Position numbers and translations under genes: made by a program. The notes under the pieces are model-generated. The model was not told the DNA's origin. It worked only from the letters and a program-made list of their open reading frames with translations, and ran no database searches. 43,391 bases of DNA. It comes from an uncultured Solirubrobacteraceae bacterium (lineage in GTDB: Bacteria; Actinomycetota; Thermoleophilia; Solirubrobacterales; Solirubrobacteraceae). Shown piece by piece: positions 25,495 through 33,029 of the stretch; position 1 is the stretch's first letter, and every line of letters starts with the position of its first letter. Where the stretch lies: NCBI GenBank assembly GCA_902806205.1, contig CADCVR010000097.1, forward strand, positions 1 to 43,391, given 5' to 3'.

Positions 25495-25500
25495 ACGGTA
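25495..25500 (-). promoter_or_regulatory. -10 box TACCGT, leaderless type
   Basis: On the minus strand TACCGT is followed by 8 nt and TTG 25486, in the interval between the epimerase stop and the membrane protein. It supports the shorter start. Confidence 0.45.
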
Positions 25501-25566
25501 GCGGGGGCGGCGGCCGTTCAGCGGCACCCGGCCGGCACGCACGGTGACTCATCCGCCGACCGCGGC

Positions 25567-26520
25567 TCACCCGTGCCCGTGCCGTTCGGCCAGCGCCCCC
25601 GACGCAGTCTGTCGCATGATGTCGTCGTAGACGCGCCGGACCCCGGTGGCCAGCAGGGTCCTTGGCGCCGCTCCGCGCGGTTCCGGGTGGCGGGTGCGCA
25701 ACCGCAGGTCGATGACGTGCCGGCCGTTGGCCGGCAGAGGCGCCTGGACCACCCCGATTCGCGTGCGGCTGACGCGCTGCACGAGCGCGACGAGCTCGGC
25801 GACGCTCGTCGCCTGCCCCGCCGCGATCACGCGGATCTGCGGGTCGGCGGGCTGCCGCGCCACGGCGTCCGTGAGGAGTCCGAGCGCCGTCGACGCCGCG
25901 TCGTCGACGAAGAGGTAGTCACGCAGCGTGTCCATCGGCACGAAGACGCGGATCGGGCGGCGCATAGCGGCCTGAAGACACAAGCGGGTGACGAGCCCCT
26001 GCGCTTTGTCGAGATTCTGGCCGGGCCCGTACAGCGTCGAGATGCGACCGACGACGAGCGGCACCGAGCCGGCGAGCTCATGGGCGACCGCCTGCTCCTG
26101 CAGCAACTTGACGGCACCGTAGGCGTTCAGCGGCCGCGGCTGGGTGCGCTCGTCGAAGGGCGGGGCGACAGAACCGGCGTACATCCCCGCCGACGAGGTG
26201 AGAAACAGCGCGCCCCGACCGGCGGGGCGCTTCTCGCGGACGGCTGCTGCGAACCGCCGCACGAGCTCGGCCTCGTCGTCGAGCGCAGCACGCGTCGTAC
26301 CGACGACGCCCGCCCCCGCCGCCCATACGATGGCCCAGTCCTCCTCGTCGGTGACGCCCGCGAAGCGCTCGAGGTCCGCCCGCAGTACCGTCGAGGAGGC
26401 CGCGACGTTCCCCCACGGAACCGGCGTGCCGGCGAAACGCAGTACCCCTGCTCGTGCCCGGACCAGCGCCGACCCGAAGAGCCCTCCGGCGCCGATGATC
26501 CAGACGAGCACTACGGTCAA
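25567..26520 (-). CDS. NAD-dependent epimerase/dehydratase (extended SDR)
   Basis: A 317-aa protein with a Rossmann start VLVWIIGAGGLFGSALV (GAGGLFG at 10-16), an SSAGMYAG strand and the catalytic YGAVK motif near residue 130. IRVFVPMDTLRDYLFVDDAA is the conserved Asp-rich stretch of nucleotide-sugar epimerases. It probably changes the configuration of, or reduces, a nucleotide-linked sugar. The first codon TTG 26520 overlaps the stop of the preceding GT2 gene (TTGA), suggesting coupling; GTG 26511 would shorten it by three residues. Placed between a polyprenyl-phosphate glycosyltransferase and a GT-C-like protein, it may supply or tailor the sugar used by them. Confidence 0.85.
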   Translation of the reverse strand: MTVVLVWIIGAGGLFGSALVRARAGVLRFAGTPVPWGNVAASSTVLRADLERFAGVTDEEDWAIVWAAGAGVVGTTRAALDDEAELVRRFAAAVREKRPAGRGALFLTSSAGMYAGSVAPPFDERTQPRPLNAYGAVKLLQEQAVAHELAGSVPLVVGRISTLYGPGQNLDKAQGLVTRLCLQAAMRRPIRVFVPMDTLRDYLFVDDAASTALGLLTDAVARQPADPQIRVIAAGQATSVAELVALVQRVSRTRIGVVQAPLPANGRHVIDLRLRTRHPEPRGAAPRTLLATGVRRVYDDIMRQTASGALAERHGHG

Positions 26521-27542
26521 CCGTCAGCCGCGTCGTCCGCGCCGGCCTGCTCGAAGGCCTCTTCCGGATCCCGGACGACCACGTACATCGGTTTGCCCAT
26601 CGACATGCCGGCGGCGACGCCGACGTACTCCGCGATCACGCCGAGCGACAGCATCACCACACCTCCCACGAGCAGCGTGGTCACCACCGCAGAGGTCCAT
26701 CCCTCGACATCGGTCCCGCCCGTCAGCCGCAGGACGACGAGGTACGTCGCGAACAGCAGGCCGAGAAACGTGGTGGCCACGCCGAGGCCGGAGACGAGCC
26801 GCAGCGGGCGGTTGCCCGAGGAGATGACCAGGCGCCAGAAGTGCGAGAAGAGCCGGCGGGTCGTGTAGTTGGAGGCGCTGCGACCCTCCGCCCGGAGCGT
26901 GACCGGGCACGACGCGACGTCGGAGACCACCCACGACAGCGCGACGTCGAGGTACACCCCCGGGCCGACGTACGCGGCGACGCTGCGGCCGGGCTCTCCG
27001 GCGACCAGGCGGAAGCTGTGGAACCGGTGCTCCGAGCCGCTGGACAGCAGGCGGAGGAACACGGTCTTGGTCGCGTGCGACGCGACGTTGCGCAGCACGG
27101 AGTGCGGCGCCTTGTTCGTGGGGGCGGCATAGACGAGCTGCGCGCGCTCGGCATAGGCCGTATCGAGGAGCTTCGCGATGTCGGCGGGGTTGTGTTGGCC
27201 GTCCTCGTCCATGGTGACGATCCACTGTCCGCCGGTTGCGGTCATCCCTGCGACGGTCGCTGCATGCTGGCCGAAGTTGCGTGACAGCCAGACGGGACGG
27301 ACCCAGTCGTACGTCGCGGCCAGCTTGCGGATGACCGAGTCACTCAGGTCAGGTCCGCGATCCCAGACGAGCGCGACCTCGTCGACGATGTACCTGCGGC
27401 CGTCCGGCGTGCTCTGCGGCTCGTGGTAGGCCGCGATCTCGGCGACCAGATCGGCCAGCGTGTCGGCGCCCGAGTAGACCGGGATGACGACGCTGATGCG
27501 AACGAGGCCGCGCCCGGCGGTGGGCTCGCGCTCGGGGTTCAT
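26517..27542 (-). CDS. Polyprenyl-phosphate glycosyltransferase, GT2 (GtrB/ArnC-like)
   Basis: A 341-aa GT2 with RISVVIPVYSGADTLADLVAEIA, the conserved VWLSRNFGQHAATVAGMTATGGQWIVTMDEDGQHNP (DxD in MDEDGQ), then two C-terminal transmembrane helices (LGVATTFLGLLFATYLVVLRL and VVTTLLVGGVVMLSLGVIAEYVGV). The SRNFGQ and DEDGQHNP motifs with the two-helix tail identify the GtrB/ArnC/DPM-type enzymes that load a sugar onto undecaprenyl phosphate. ATG 27542 was chosen because a TACGGT box ends 9 nt upstream; the longer frame lacks similarity. The two genes after it (epimerase and GT-C-like membrane protein) fit a three-part lipid-linked sugar decoration system, which is inference. Confidence 0.88.
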   Translation of the reverse strand: MNPEREPTAGRGLVRISVVIPVYSGADTLADLVAEIAAYHEPQSTPDGRRYIVDEVALVWDRGPDLSDSVIRKLAATYDWVRPVWLSRNFGQHAATVAGMTATGGQWIVTMDEDGQHNPADIAKLLDTAYAERAQLVYAAPTNKAPHSVLRNVASHATKTVFLRLLSSGSEHRFHSFRLVAGEPGRSVAAYVGPGVYLDVALSWVVSDVASCPVTLRAEGRSASNYTTRRLFSHFWRLVISSGNRPLRLVSGLGVATTFLGLLFATYLVVLRLTGGTDVEGWTSAVVTTLLVGGVVMLSLGVIAEYVGVAAGMSMGKPMYVVVRDPEEAFEQAGADDAADG

Positions 27543-27551
27543 CTCGCGAGC

Positions 27552-27557
27552 ACCGTA
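27552..27557 (-). promoter_or_regulatory. -10 box TACGGT, leaderless type
   Basis: On the minus strand TACGGT is followed by 9 nt and ATG 27542. It would drive the GtrB-like / epimerase / membrane-protein run. Confidence 0.5.
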
Positions 27558-27761
27558 GCGGGATCGCCCCTCCTCCCTGCGAGCCGAGGCGCCGGCGTCG
27601 CCGCGAGACGGCGTGAGCCCGCCGGCCTCGCAGAAGTTGACTGACTGCGAGCCGTTGACACCCGCCGGCGCGCGGGCCGCGGAGAGAGCGTCTTCGCGCC
27701 ATCTCACGATGCGGGGCGCCCCCCACCGTGCTGGCGCCCTCAGCGATCGCTGGTACGGGCG

Positions 27762-28127
27762 GTGCCCGCCGATGCTCTTCACCTCCTGCCCGCCGAACCA
27801 ACGGCCGAATACGACGGCGGCGTCTCAGCCTGCCGCGTCCCCGGATGCACGCGACCGGCACGGGGACAGCTTCGTTTCTGCGTCGTCTGCGAGCACCGCT
27901 ACCGAGCGGTTACGGCTCGTCGCGGGGGGTTGGTCGAGTTGCTCTGCGCAGCGCTCGCTGCTCTGGGCGACCCGCTCTACACCGCCTTCGGTGCGCGGCG
28001 CAAGGAGCTCGGCGCGCATGTCCTCGCCCATCTCGAGGAGCTCAACGCGATCGAGGTGTACGTCCCGGCCGCGGCGGTCGAGGACTTCGTGGCCGAGCTG
28101 GACGCCAGGGCACAAGAGGCGCGATGA
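27762..28127 (+). CDS. Small protein with Cys4 zinc-ribbon-like motif
   Basis: A 121-aa protein. Cysteines 24, 29, 40 and 43 form a C-x4-C-x10-C-x2-C pattern (ACRVPGCTRPARGQLRFCVVCEHR) that looks like a metal-binding ribbon; the rest is helical (VELLCAALAALGDPLYTAF, ELGAHVLAHLEELNAIEVYV). No family is recognised. GTG 27762 is a reasonable start but weakly supported. The stop overlaps the next gene as ATGA, so the two are probably translated together. Given the next protein, a DNA- or sigma-binding role is conceivable, but nothing in the sequence proves it. Confidence 0.65.
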   Translation: MPADALHLLPAEPTAEYDGGVSACRVPGCTRPARGQLRFCVVCEHRYRAVTARRGGLVELLCAALAALGDPLYTAFGARRKELGAHVLAHLEELNAIEVYVPAAAVEDFVAELDARAQEAR

Positions 28128-29551
28128 CCACTTCGCTTCGGACGAGTGCAATCCTCTCGCCAGGAGCCGTAGTTGAAGAGAAAGCTGGGACGGAGAGCGC
28201 GCCCTCGGGCGCGTCCGGGCAGGCGACGAGCGGGACGGGGATGCCGGCGAGAAGGGTCAAGGGAGTAACGGCAGAACGCAGGAGTCGGGTGCTGCTCGCG
28301 CGCCGCGGGCGGTCCTGGGACGCACAGGAGGTGGCCGAGCACCTCATGTCCTGTCGCGGGCAGATGCTCGGCGGGCTGAGGCACAAGACGCCATGGGCCG
28401 GCCTCGACGTCGACACGCTCGACTCGTGCTTCGGTCACGGCGCGGCCGTCATCGCCAGGGTGGCCGCGAGCGGCCAGCGTCCGGAGTGGCGCAGCGCGAA
28501 GGATCTCGAGAAGGCGCAGATCGCCGCCTTCCGACATCAAGCGCTGGACCACTGGAAGCGCGTCAACGCGCAGTCTCGAAAGGGCGACCGCACCGCGGTT
28601 GCCTTCGATCCGGAGCGACACGCGTCCAAGGACGCTCCGATGGACCGGCTGTTCGCGCAGCCCGACCTCCACGCGATCCAGCGTGATCTGCTCGCGGAAC
28701 TTACCGACCCGGAACTGCGTGCTTTCTGGGCAGCGGTCCTGGGAGAAGCCGCGAGCTTCAAGACGGCGGGCGATCGGCTGAAGCTCACCAAGGCTCAGGT
28801 CATGGCGCGGACGCGCGCCGGTCGGTCTGCGTTCGCCGGCTACCTCGATCGGCGCGAGACGGGCGAACTCTGCCGGGAGCGATGCGAGGACATCGTTGCC
28901 CTGCGCGCCGGGGCGGCGAACGACCTGCGGGCTGAGCGTGCGATGGCCCATCTTGAGTCCTGCTACGCGTGCTCGCTGGTTCACCAACCGCGCATCGGGG
29001 CGTTCGAGCGGGGCATTCTCGGTCTGACTCCCACCGGTCTGCTGCTTCGCCTCGTGACGCGCGCCGGCGAAGTGGCGTCCGTCCCGGCGACGCGTTGGAC
29101 CGAGGTGGGCGCGGGCGCGCGTCTGGTCGCGGGCGGCGTCGCGGCGCTGACCGTGGCCGGGTCGGGCGTCGGCATCGAGGCTGCGCTCAACGACCGTCCG
29201 GGGGCACGCGGGCCGCGGCCCACGGAGAAGCGACGATCACCCGCGGTGCCGGTCGAGGGCTTCGTGACGCCGGCGCGCGTGCTGCCGCGCTCCGTCCGCA
29301 ACACCCCGACCCCCGTGTCGCCAACGGTCGCCTCCAAGCGCCGGAGCGAGGCCGACCGCGGCGCCACGAAGCAGCCCAGCCCCCGCGGGACCGCCGCTGC
29401 ACCGACGACTCGCAGGCCGGCCGCGATCGCCAGCGGACCCGCCGCGACGGAGTTTTCCTTCGAGCGCGGCGGAACGCCGGCGGCGCGCGAGTCCGCTCCT
29501 GCACCCCCGACGAAGACGCCGTCTCCGGCGACCGAATTCTCTGGACCATGA
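28124..29551 (+). CDS. Sigma-factor-like/zinc anti-sigma-like fusion membrane protein
   Basis: A 475-aa protein. Residues about 60-240 show the layout of a divergent ECF sigma factor. A region-2-like segment (AAFRHQALDHWKRVNAQSRK) is followed by a helix-turn-helix-like end (ELTDPELRAFWAAVLGEAASF, then DRLKLTKAQVMARTRAGRSAF). Next comes H276-x3-C280-x2-C283 (AHLESCYACS), the zinc anti-sigma (ZAS) signature, preceded by further cysteines (LCRERC). A single hydrophobic segment lies near 333-352 (RLVAGGVAALTVAGSGVGI), followed by a long Pro/Thr/Arg-rich tail that would be outside the cell. Start ATG 28124 overlaps the previous stop, and its own stop overlaps the next start (ATGA both times). Sigma-like assignment is by eye and needs a profile search; the ZAS-TM part is stronger. 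Confidence 0.65.
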   Translation: MTTSLRTSAILSPGAVVEEKAGTESAPSGASGQATSGTGMPARRVKGVTAERRSRVLLARRGRSWDAQEVAEHLMSCRGQMLGGLRHKTPWAGLDVDTLDSCFGHGAAVIARVAASGQRPEWRSAKDLEKAQIAAFRHQALDHWKRVNAQSRKGDRTAVAFDPERHASKDAPMDRLFAQPDLHAIQRDLLAELTDPELRAFWAAVLGEAASFKTAGDRLKLTKAQVMARTRAGRSAFAGYLDRRETGELCRERCEDIVALRAGAANDLRAERAMAHLESCYACSLVHQPRIGAFERGILGLTPTGLLLRLVTRAGEVASVPATRWTEVGAGARLVAGGVAALTVAGSGVGIEAALNDRPGARGPRPTEKRRSPAVPVEGFVTPARVLPRSVRNTPTPVSPTVASKRRSEADRGATKQPSPRGTAAAPTTRRPAAIASGPAATEFSFERGGTPAARESAPAPPTKTPSPATEFSGP

Positions 29552-31671
29552 CCACCACCGACCAGACGAGACCATCCATGACCGAGACGCCCCATCGATC
29601 CATCGGCGACCGCCTGACCCGGCCACTGATGCCGCTCTTGCTGTTCGCCTGTCTGCTTGCGCAGTCCAGCACCGCGTCGGCTGCGACGTACACCGTCGAC
29701 AGTTGCCAGCACCCGGATGGAGCCTACGCAGGAAGAGACGGCTGGACGGCTTCGCACAGCGGCGTCTATGTCTACACTGGCGACAGTTGTGCTGGCGGAG
29801 GACCACTGGACGCTTATTGGGCCTCAGATATCGAGCACAACTACTCTGATCTAGCTCGTTGGACGTTCGCGGCCCCGACTGGCACCACTATCCGGAGTTT
29901 GAGTGGTACTCGGTCGGCACGAGCGGCTGCCGGACGTCCCTATGGGACGCCAGTCACCGTCATCAAGGCCGATGATGGTTTTCTTGAACAATGCGGTAGC
30001 GTGTTCCCCTGCTCGGCCGTGGACGGTGAATTTGTCTACGCCGTCAATTCGGCGAATTCGGTGGCCTTCGGAGTCGAGTGCGGTGGTGCGCCTGGTGGAC
30101 GATGCCCGGGTGGTACCACCGCAATCTCCGTGCGGAGGTTGAGAATTACTCTGGCGGACAATTTCTCGCCTACGTTCAACGGTCCCCCCACCGGTTCGCT
30201 CACCTCTCCCACGTCCATCACCCGCGTCCGCACCGTCAACTACTCGGCCAACGACATCGGCGGAGGCGTTTACCGGCAGCGACTGCTCGCGGACGGAAGG
30301 GAAGTCGCGGCCGGTCCGGTCGATGGGAACGAAGGGCGGTGCGTGCGCTATCCGGTGGGGAACGGCTTCTCGTCACCAGTCCCCTGTCGGACCACAGTGA
30401 GCGGCAGCATGGCCTACGACACCGCCGGGCTGTCCGACGGTCCCCACGAGTTGGAGCTCCAGGTCTTCGACGCGACGGACGAGAACAAGGTGGTCAGCTC
30501 GTGGAGCGTTCAGGTGGACAACGCGCCCCCTTCGGTCGGTGCCGTGAGCGTAGACGGCATCGCCCGCGACGGTGAGGCGCTGCGCTGCAGTGCCGCGGTG
30601 GAGGGGCAGTCCCCGCGTGTCGCGTACCAGTGGTTGCGTTCGAACGCCGATGGCTCGGACGTCAAGGACATCGCCGGGGCGACCGAGGCGACCTACCGGC
30701 TCGTGAGCGCGGATGTCGGGAAGAAGCTGCTCTGCAGGCTCACGGGGACCGACGGTGGGGGCTCGGCCACGAGGACGTCGTCGCTGACTTCAGGCCCCTT
30801 CGCGGGTGGCGGGCTGGTCGGGGCGAAGGATTCGTCAACGCCTGCCACTCAGCCCGGCACTGCCCCGCCTTCCACTCAGCCAGGCACTGCCCCGCCTGCC
30901 ACTCAGCCCGGAACTGCCCCGCCTGCCGCCCAGACTGGTAGTGCCCCACCCGCCGGTGAGGCGGGTACTACTCCGGCGAATAGCGATGGCCCTTCAGCGA
31001 GCAGCGTGGCGCCGCAGTCGTCGGCACCGGCAGCTCAACTGTCGCCGCTGCCCGCCTGCACGGGCGCGACGGTGGCGATGTTCGGCAGCGTGAGCCCGCT
31101 CAAGCGCTCTTACAGACGCAGCGGGTTCGGGCTCTCTGGCCGACTCATGGCGCTGAATGGGAAGAGCGGTGTAGGCGGTGCCGCGCTCGATGTGATGCAG
31201 ACCGTCACCCGCGCCGGTATGAGCCAGAGGACGAAGGTCGGAACGGTCACGACAGCGCCCGACGGATCCTTCCGAGCCAAGGTGCCGCCGGGGCCGACTC
31301 GCCTCGTCCAGCTCGTCGAACCAACCTGCGGCTCGGTCGGCCCGACCGTGTCTCAGCGCGTCCGCGGCGCCGTGCTGGGGAAGACGACCACACGCCGGGT
31401 GCGCAACAGGCAGACCGCGCGCTTCCGTGGTCGGGTGCTCGGCGGGTACGTCGGCCGGGGGCTGCCGCTCGAGCTCCAGGTCAAGGTCGGCTCGAGCTGG
31501 AAGGACGTCAAGGCCGTCACCACGAACTCGCGCGGGGAGTACCGGGTGAGCTACCGGTTCATGCGGACCTACGTGCGCTACACGTACCGCTTCCGGATCG
31601 TCACCCGCGCGGGCAGCGCCTGGCCGTACATGGCGGCCAAGAGCCGCCAGCTGAAGGTGCGAGTCAATTAG
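29548..31671 (+). CDS. Secreted surface protein with Ig-like domains and Pro/Thr repeat linker
   Basis: A 707-aa protein starting at ATG 29548 (ATGA overlap with the fusion protein). A signal peptide covers residues 20-46 (LTRPLMPLLLFACLLAQSSTASA, then ATYTV). The next roughly 150 residues are Cys-containing and Tyr/Ser-rich. Ig/cadherin-like beta domains follow (NFSPTFNGPPTGSLTSPTSI, SVQVDNAPPSVGAVSVDG, and a VAYQWLRSNADGSDVKDIAGATEATY domain resembling Ig-like surface repeats). Residues 432-467 are four 9-residue repeats of the PATQPGTAP type. The C-terminal 200 residues form carboxypeptidase-regulatory-like beta domains. There is no sorting motif or C-terminal helix, so it may be released or non-covalently bound. 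DNA at about 29680-30190 is clearly less GC-rich than its surroundings. Confidence 0.8.
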   Translation: MTTTDQTRPSMTETPHRSIGDRLTRPLMPLLLFACLLAQSSTASAATYTVDSCQHPDGAYAGRDGWTASHSGVYVYTGDSCAGGGPLDAYWASDIEHNYSDLARWTFAAPTGTTIRSLSGTRSARAAAGRPYGTPVTVIKADDGFLEQCGSVFPCSAVDGEFVYAVNSANSVAFGVECGGAPGGRCPGGTTAISVRRLRITLADNFSPTFNGPPTGSLTSPTSITRVRTVNYSANDIGGGVYRQRLLADGREVAAGPVDGNEGRCVRYPVGNGFSSPVPCRTTVSGSMAYDTAGLSDGPHELELQVFDATDENKVVSSWSVQVDNAPPSVGAVSVDGIARDGEALRCSAAVEGQSPRVAYQWLRSNADGSDVKDIAGATEATYRLVSADVGKKLLCRLTGTDGGGSATRTSSLTSGPFAGGGLVGAKDSSTPATQPGTAPPSTQPGTAPPATQPGTAPPAAQTGSAPPAGEAGTTPANSDGPSASSVAPQSSAPAAQLSPLPACTGATVAMFGSVSPLKRSYRRSGFGLSGRLMALNGKSGVGGAALDVMQTVTRAGMSQRTKVGTVTTAPDGSFRAKVPPGPTRLVQLVEPTCGSVGPTVSQRVRGAVLGKTTTRRVRNRQTARFRGRVLGGYVGRGLPLELQVKVGSSWKDVKAVTTNSRGEYRVSYRFMRTYVRYTYRFRIVTRAGSAWPYMAAKSRQLKVRVN
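30841..30948 (+). repeat. Four 27-bp tandem repeats encoding a Pro/Thr linker
   Basis: Units at 30841-30867, 30868-30894, 30895-30921 and 30922-30948; the first three are nearly identical and the fourth is diverged. Each encodes nine residues of the type P-A-T-Q-P-G-T-A-P. A flexible spacer between the Ig-like and C-terminal domains is likely, and copy number may vary. Confidence 0.9.
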
Positions 31672-31675
31672 ACCG

Positions 31676-31712
31676 TTCGCGCGGCGGCGGCCACCAGGCG
31701 CCGCCGCGCGAA
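31676..31712 (+). terminator. Strong hairpin terminator after the surface-protein gene
   Basis: A perfect 14-bp inverted repeat (ttcgcgcggcggcg, 31676-31689, with its complement at 31699-31712) with a 9-nt loop, starting 5 nt after the TAG stop. No U-tract follows, as is common in high-GC actinobacteria. Confidence 0.75.
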
Positions 31713-31755
31713 GGCCATCGGGCGGGTGTCTCGTGGCGGCGACCGCCCCCGAAGC

Positions 31756-31761
31756 TACCCT
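31756..31761 (+). promoter_or_regulatory. Candidate -10 box TACCCT with an approximately 60-nt leader
   Basis: TACCCT lies about 68 nt upstream of GTG 31830. The leader holds a modest CAGGGA ribosome binding site. Weak on its own. Confidence 0.25.
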
Positions 31762-31829
31762 GACCAGACCGGTCGTCAGCGCGACCTTCGCGCGGCCCGC
31801 GCGTTACCCACCGCAGGGACCGGGGTTCC

Positions 31830-33026
31830 GTGCCCGAACCACCCCCCTTCGACATGAGCACTCTCGAGCGACTCGACGACCTTCCCGCCGGTGCCGACGA
31901 CGGCCACCTGCGGGTGTCGGTGGTCATTCCGTGCCTCAACGAGGAGGAGAACATCGAGGTGTGCGTGCGCACCGCGCTCGAGGTCATGCAGCGGGCAGGG
32001 ATCCGTGGGGAGGTCGTGGTGGCCGACAACAACTCCGATGACCGGTCGGCCGAGCTTGCCCGCGCCGCCGGAGCCCACGTCGTCACCGAGACGCGCCGCG
32101 GCTACGGCTCCGCCTACCTGGCCGGCTTCGCCGCCGCCCGCGGCAAGTACATCGTGATGGGAGACGCCGACCTCACCTATGACTTCGCGGAGATCCCGCG
32201 CTTCGTCGCCGAGCTCGACAAGGGCTCCGAGCTCGTGATGGGCGACCGGATGGACAACATCCGGCCGGGCGCCATGCCCTGGCTGCACCGGTACGTCGGC
32301 AACCCGATCCTCTCGGGGATCCTCAACCTCTTCTTCCGGACGGGCATCCGCGACGCGCACTGCGGCATGCGCGCGCTCCGCCGCGACGTCCTGCCGCGCC
32401 TGGACCTGCGCACCACCGGCATGGAGTTCGCCTCGGAGATGGTCATCAGGGCGGGCAAGGAGAACCTCAAGGTCTCCGAGTTCCCCATCGACTACCACCC
32501 GCGCGGCGGAACGTCGAAGCTCTCCACGTTCCGTGACGGCTGGCGCCACCTGCGCTTCCTGCTCGTCCATTCCCCCACGCACTTGTTCATGCTGCCGGGA
32601 CTGATCCTGGCGCTGGTCGGAACCGTCATCTCCACCGTGTCGCTGACCCAGGTCGACGTCTTCGGCCGGGAGTGGGAGATCCACACGATGATCGCCGGGG
32701 CGCTGCTGATGATCGTCGGCACCCAGGTCATGGCGCTCGGGCTCTGTGCTCACGCCTACGGGACGTACTTCATGGGCGAGAAGGACGCGTGGTTCGACCG
32801 GATGCGCGCACGGTTCCGCCTCGAGCACGGCCTGCTGCTCGGTGGGGCGATCCTGCTGGCGGGCCTCGTCATCTGCGCGGTCATCGTCGGCATCTGGATC
32901 GCCAACGGCACCGGTGAGCTTTCCGAGGAGCGCTCGGCCGTGCTCGCCGCCACCCTGGTGATCGTCGGCATGCAGGTGTTCTTCTCAAGCTTCCTGCTCA
33001 GCATCCTCGGCCTGCGCCGCCGGTAG
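31830..33026 (+). CDS. Polyprenol-phosphate sugar transferase, GT2 (DPM/DPG-synthase-like) with four C-terminal helices
   Basis: A 398-aa protein. The GT2 domain has RVSVVIPCLNEEENIEVCV, EVVVADNNSDDRSAELA, RRGYGSAYLAGFAAARGKYIVMGDADLTYDFAEI (DAD metal motif) and GIRDAHCGMRALRRDVL, all typical of dolichol/undecaprenyl-phosphate mannosyl- or glucosyltransferases. YHPRGGTSKLSTFRDGWRHLRFLLVHSP is the conserved end of the catalytic part. Four transmembrane helices follow from about residue 250. It would make a lipid-phosphate sugar donor used outside the membrane. GTG 31830 is chosen because of the CAGGGA upstream; ATG 31854 is an alternative. The gene is convergent with a GT4 gene, only 3 bp apart. 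Confidence 0.87.
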   Translation: MPEPPPFDMSTLERLDDLPAGADDGHLRVSVVIPCLNEEENIEVCVRTALEVMQRAGIRGEVVVADNNSDDRSAELARAAGAHVVTETRRGYGSAYLAGFAAARGKYIVMGDADLTYDFAEIPRFVAELDKGSELVMGDRMDNIRPGAMPWLHRYVGNPILSGILNLFFRTGIRDAHCGMRALRRDVLPRLDLRTTGMEFASEMVIRAGKENLKVSEFPIDYHPRGGTSKLSTFRDGWRHLRFLLVHSPTHLFMLPGLILALVGTVISTVSLTQVDVFGREWEIHTMIAGALLMIVGTQVMALGLCAHAYGTYFMGEKDAWFDRMRARFRLEHGLLLGGAILLAGLVICAVIVGIWIANGTGELSEERSAVLAATLVIVGMQVFFSSFLLSILGLRRR

Positions 33027-33029
33027 CGC

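Noticed and set aside
25487-25570. N-terminal extension of the GT-C-like protein from GTG 25570
   Set aside because: The extra 28 residues are proline/arginine-rich, and a -10 box with a better start lies downstream; still listed as an alternative.
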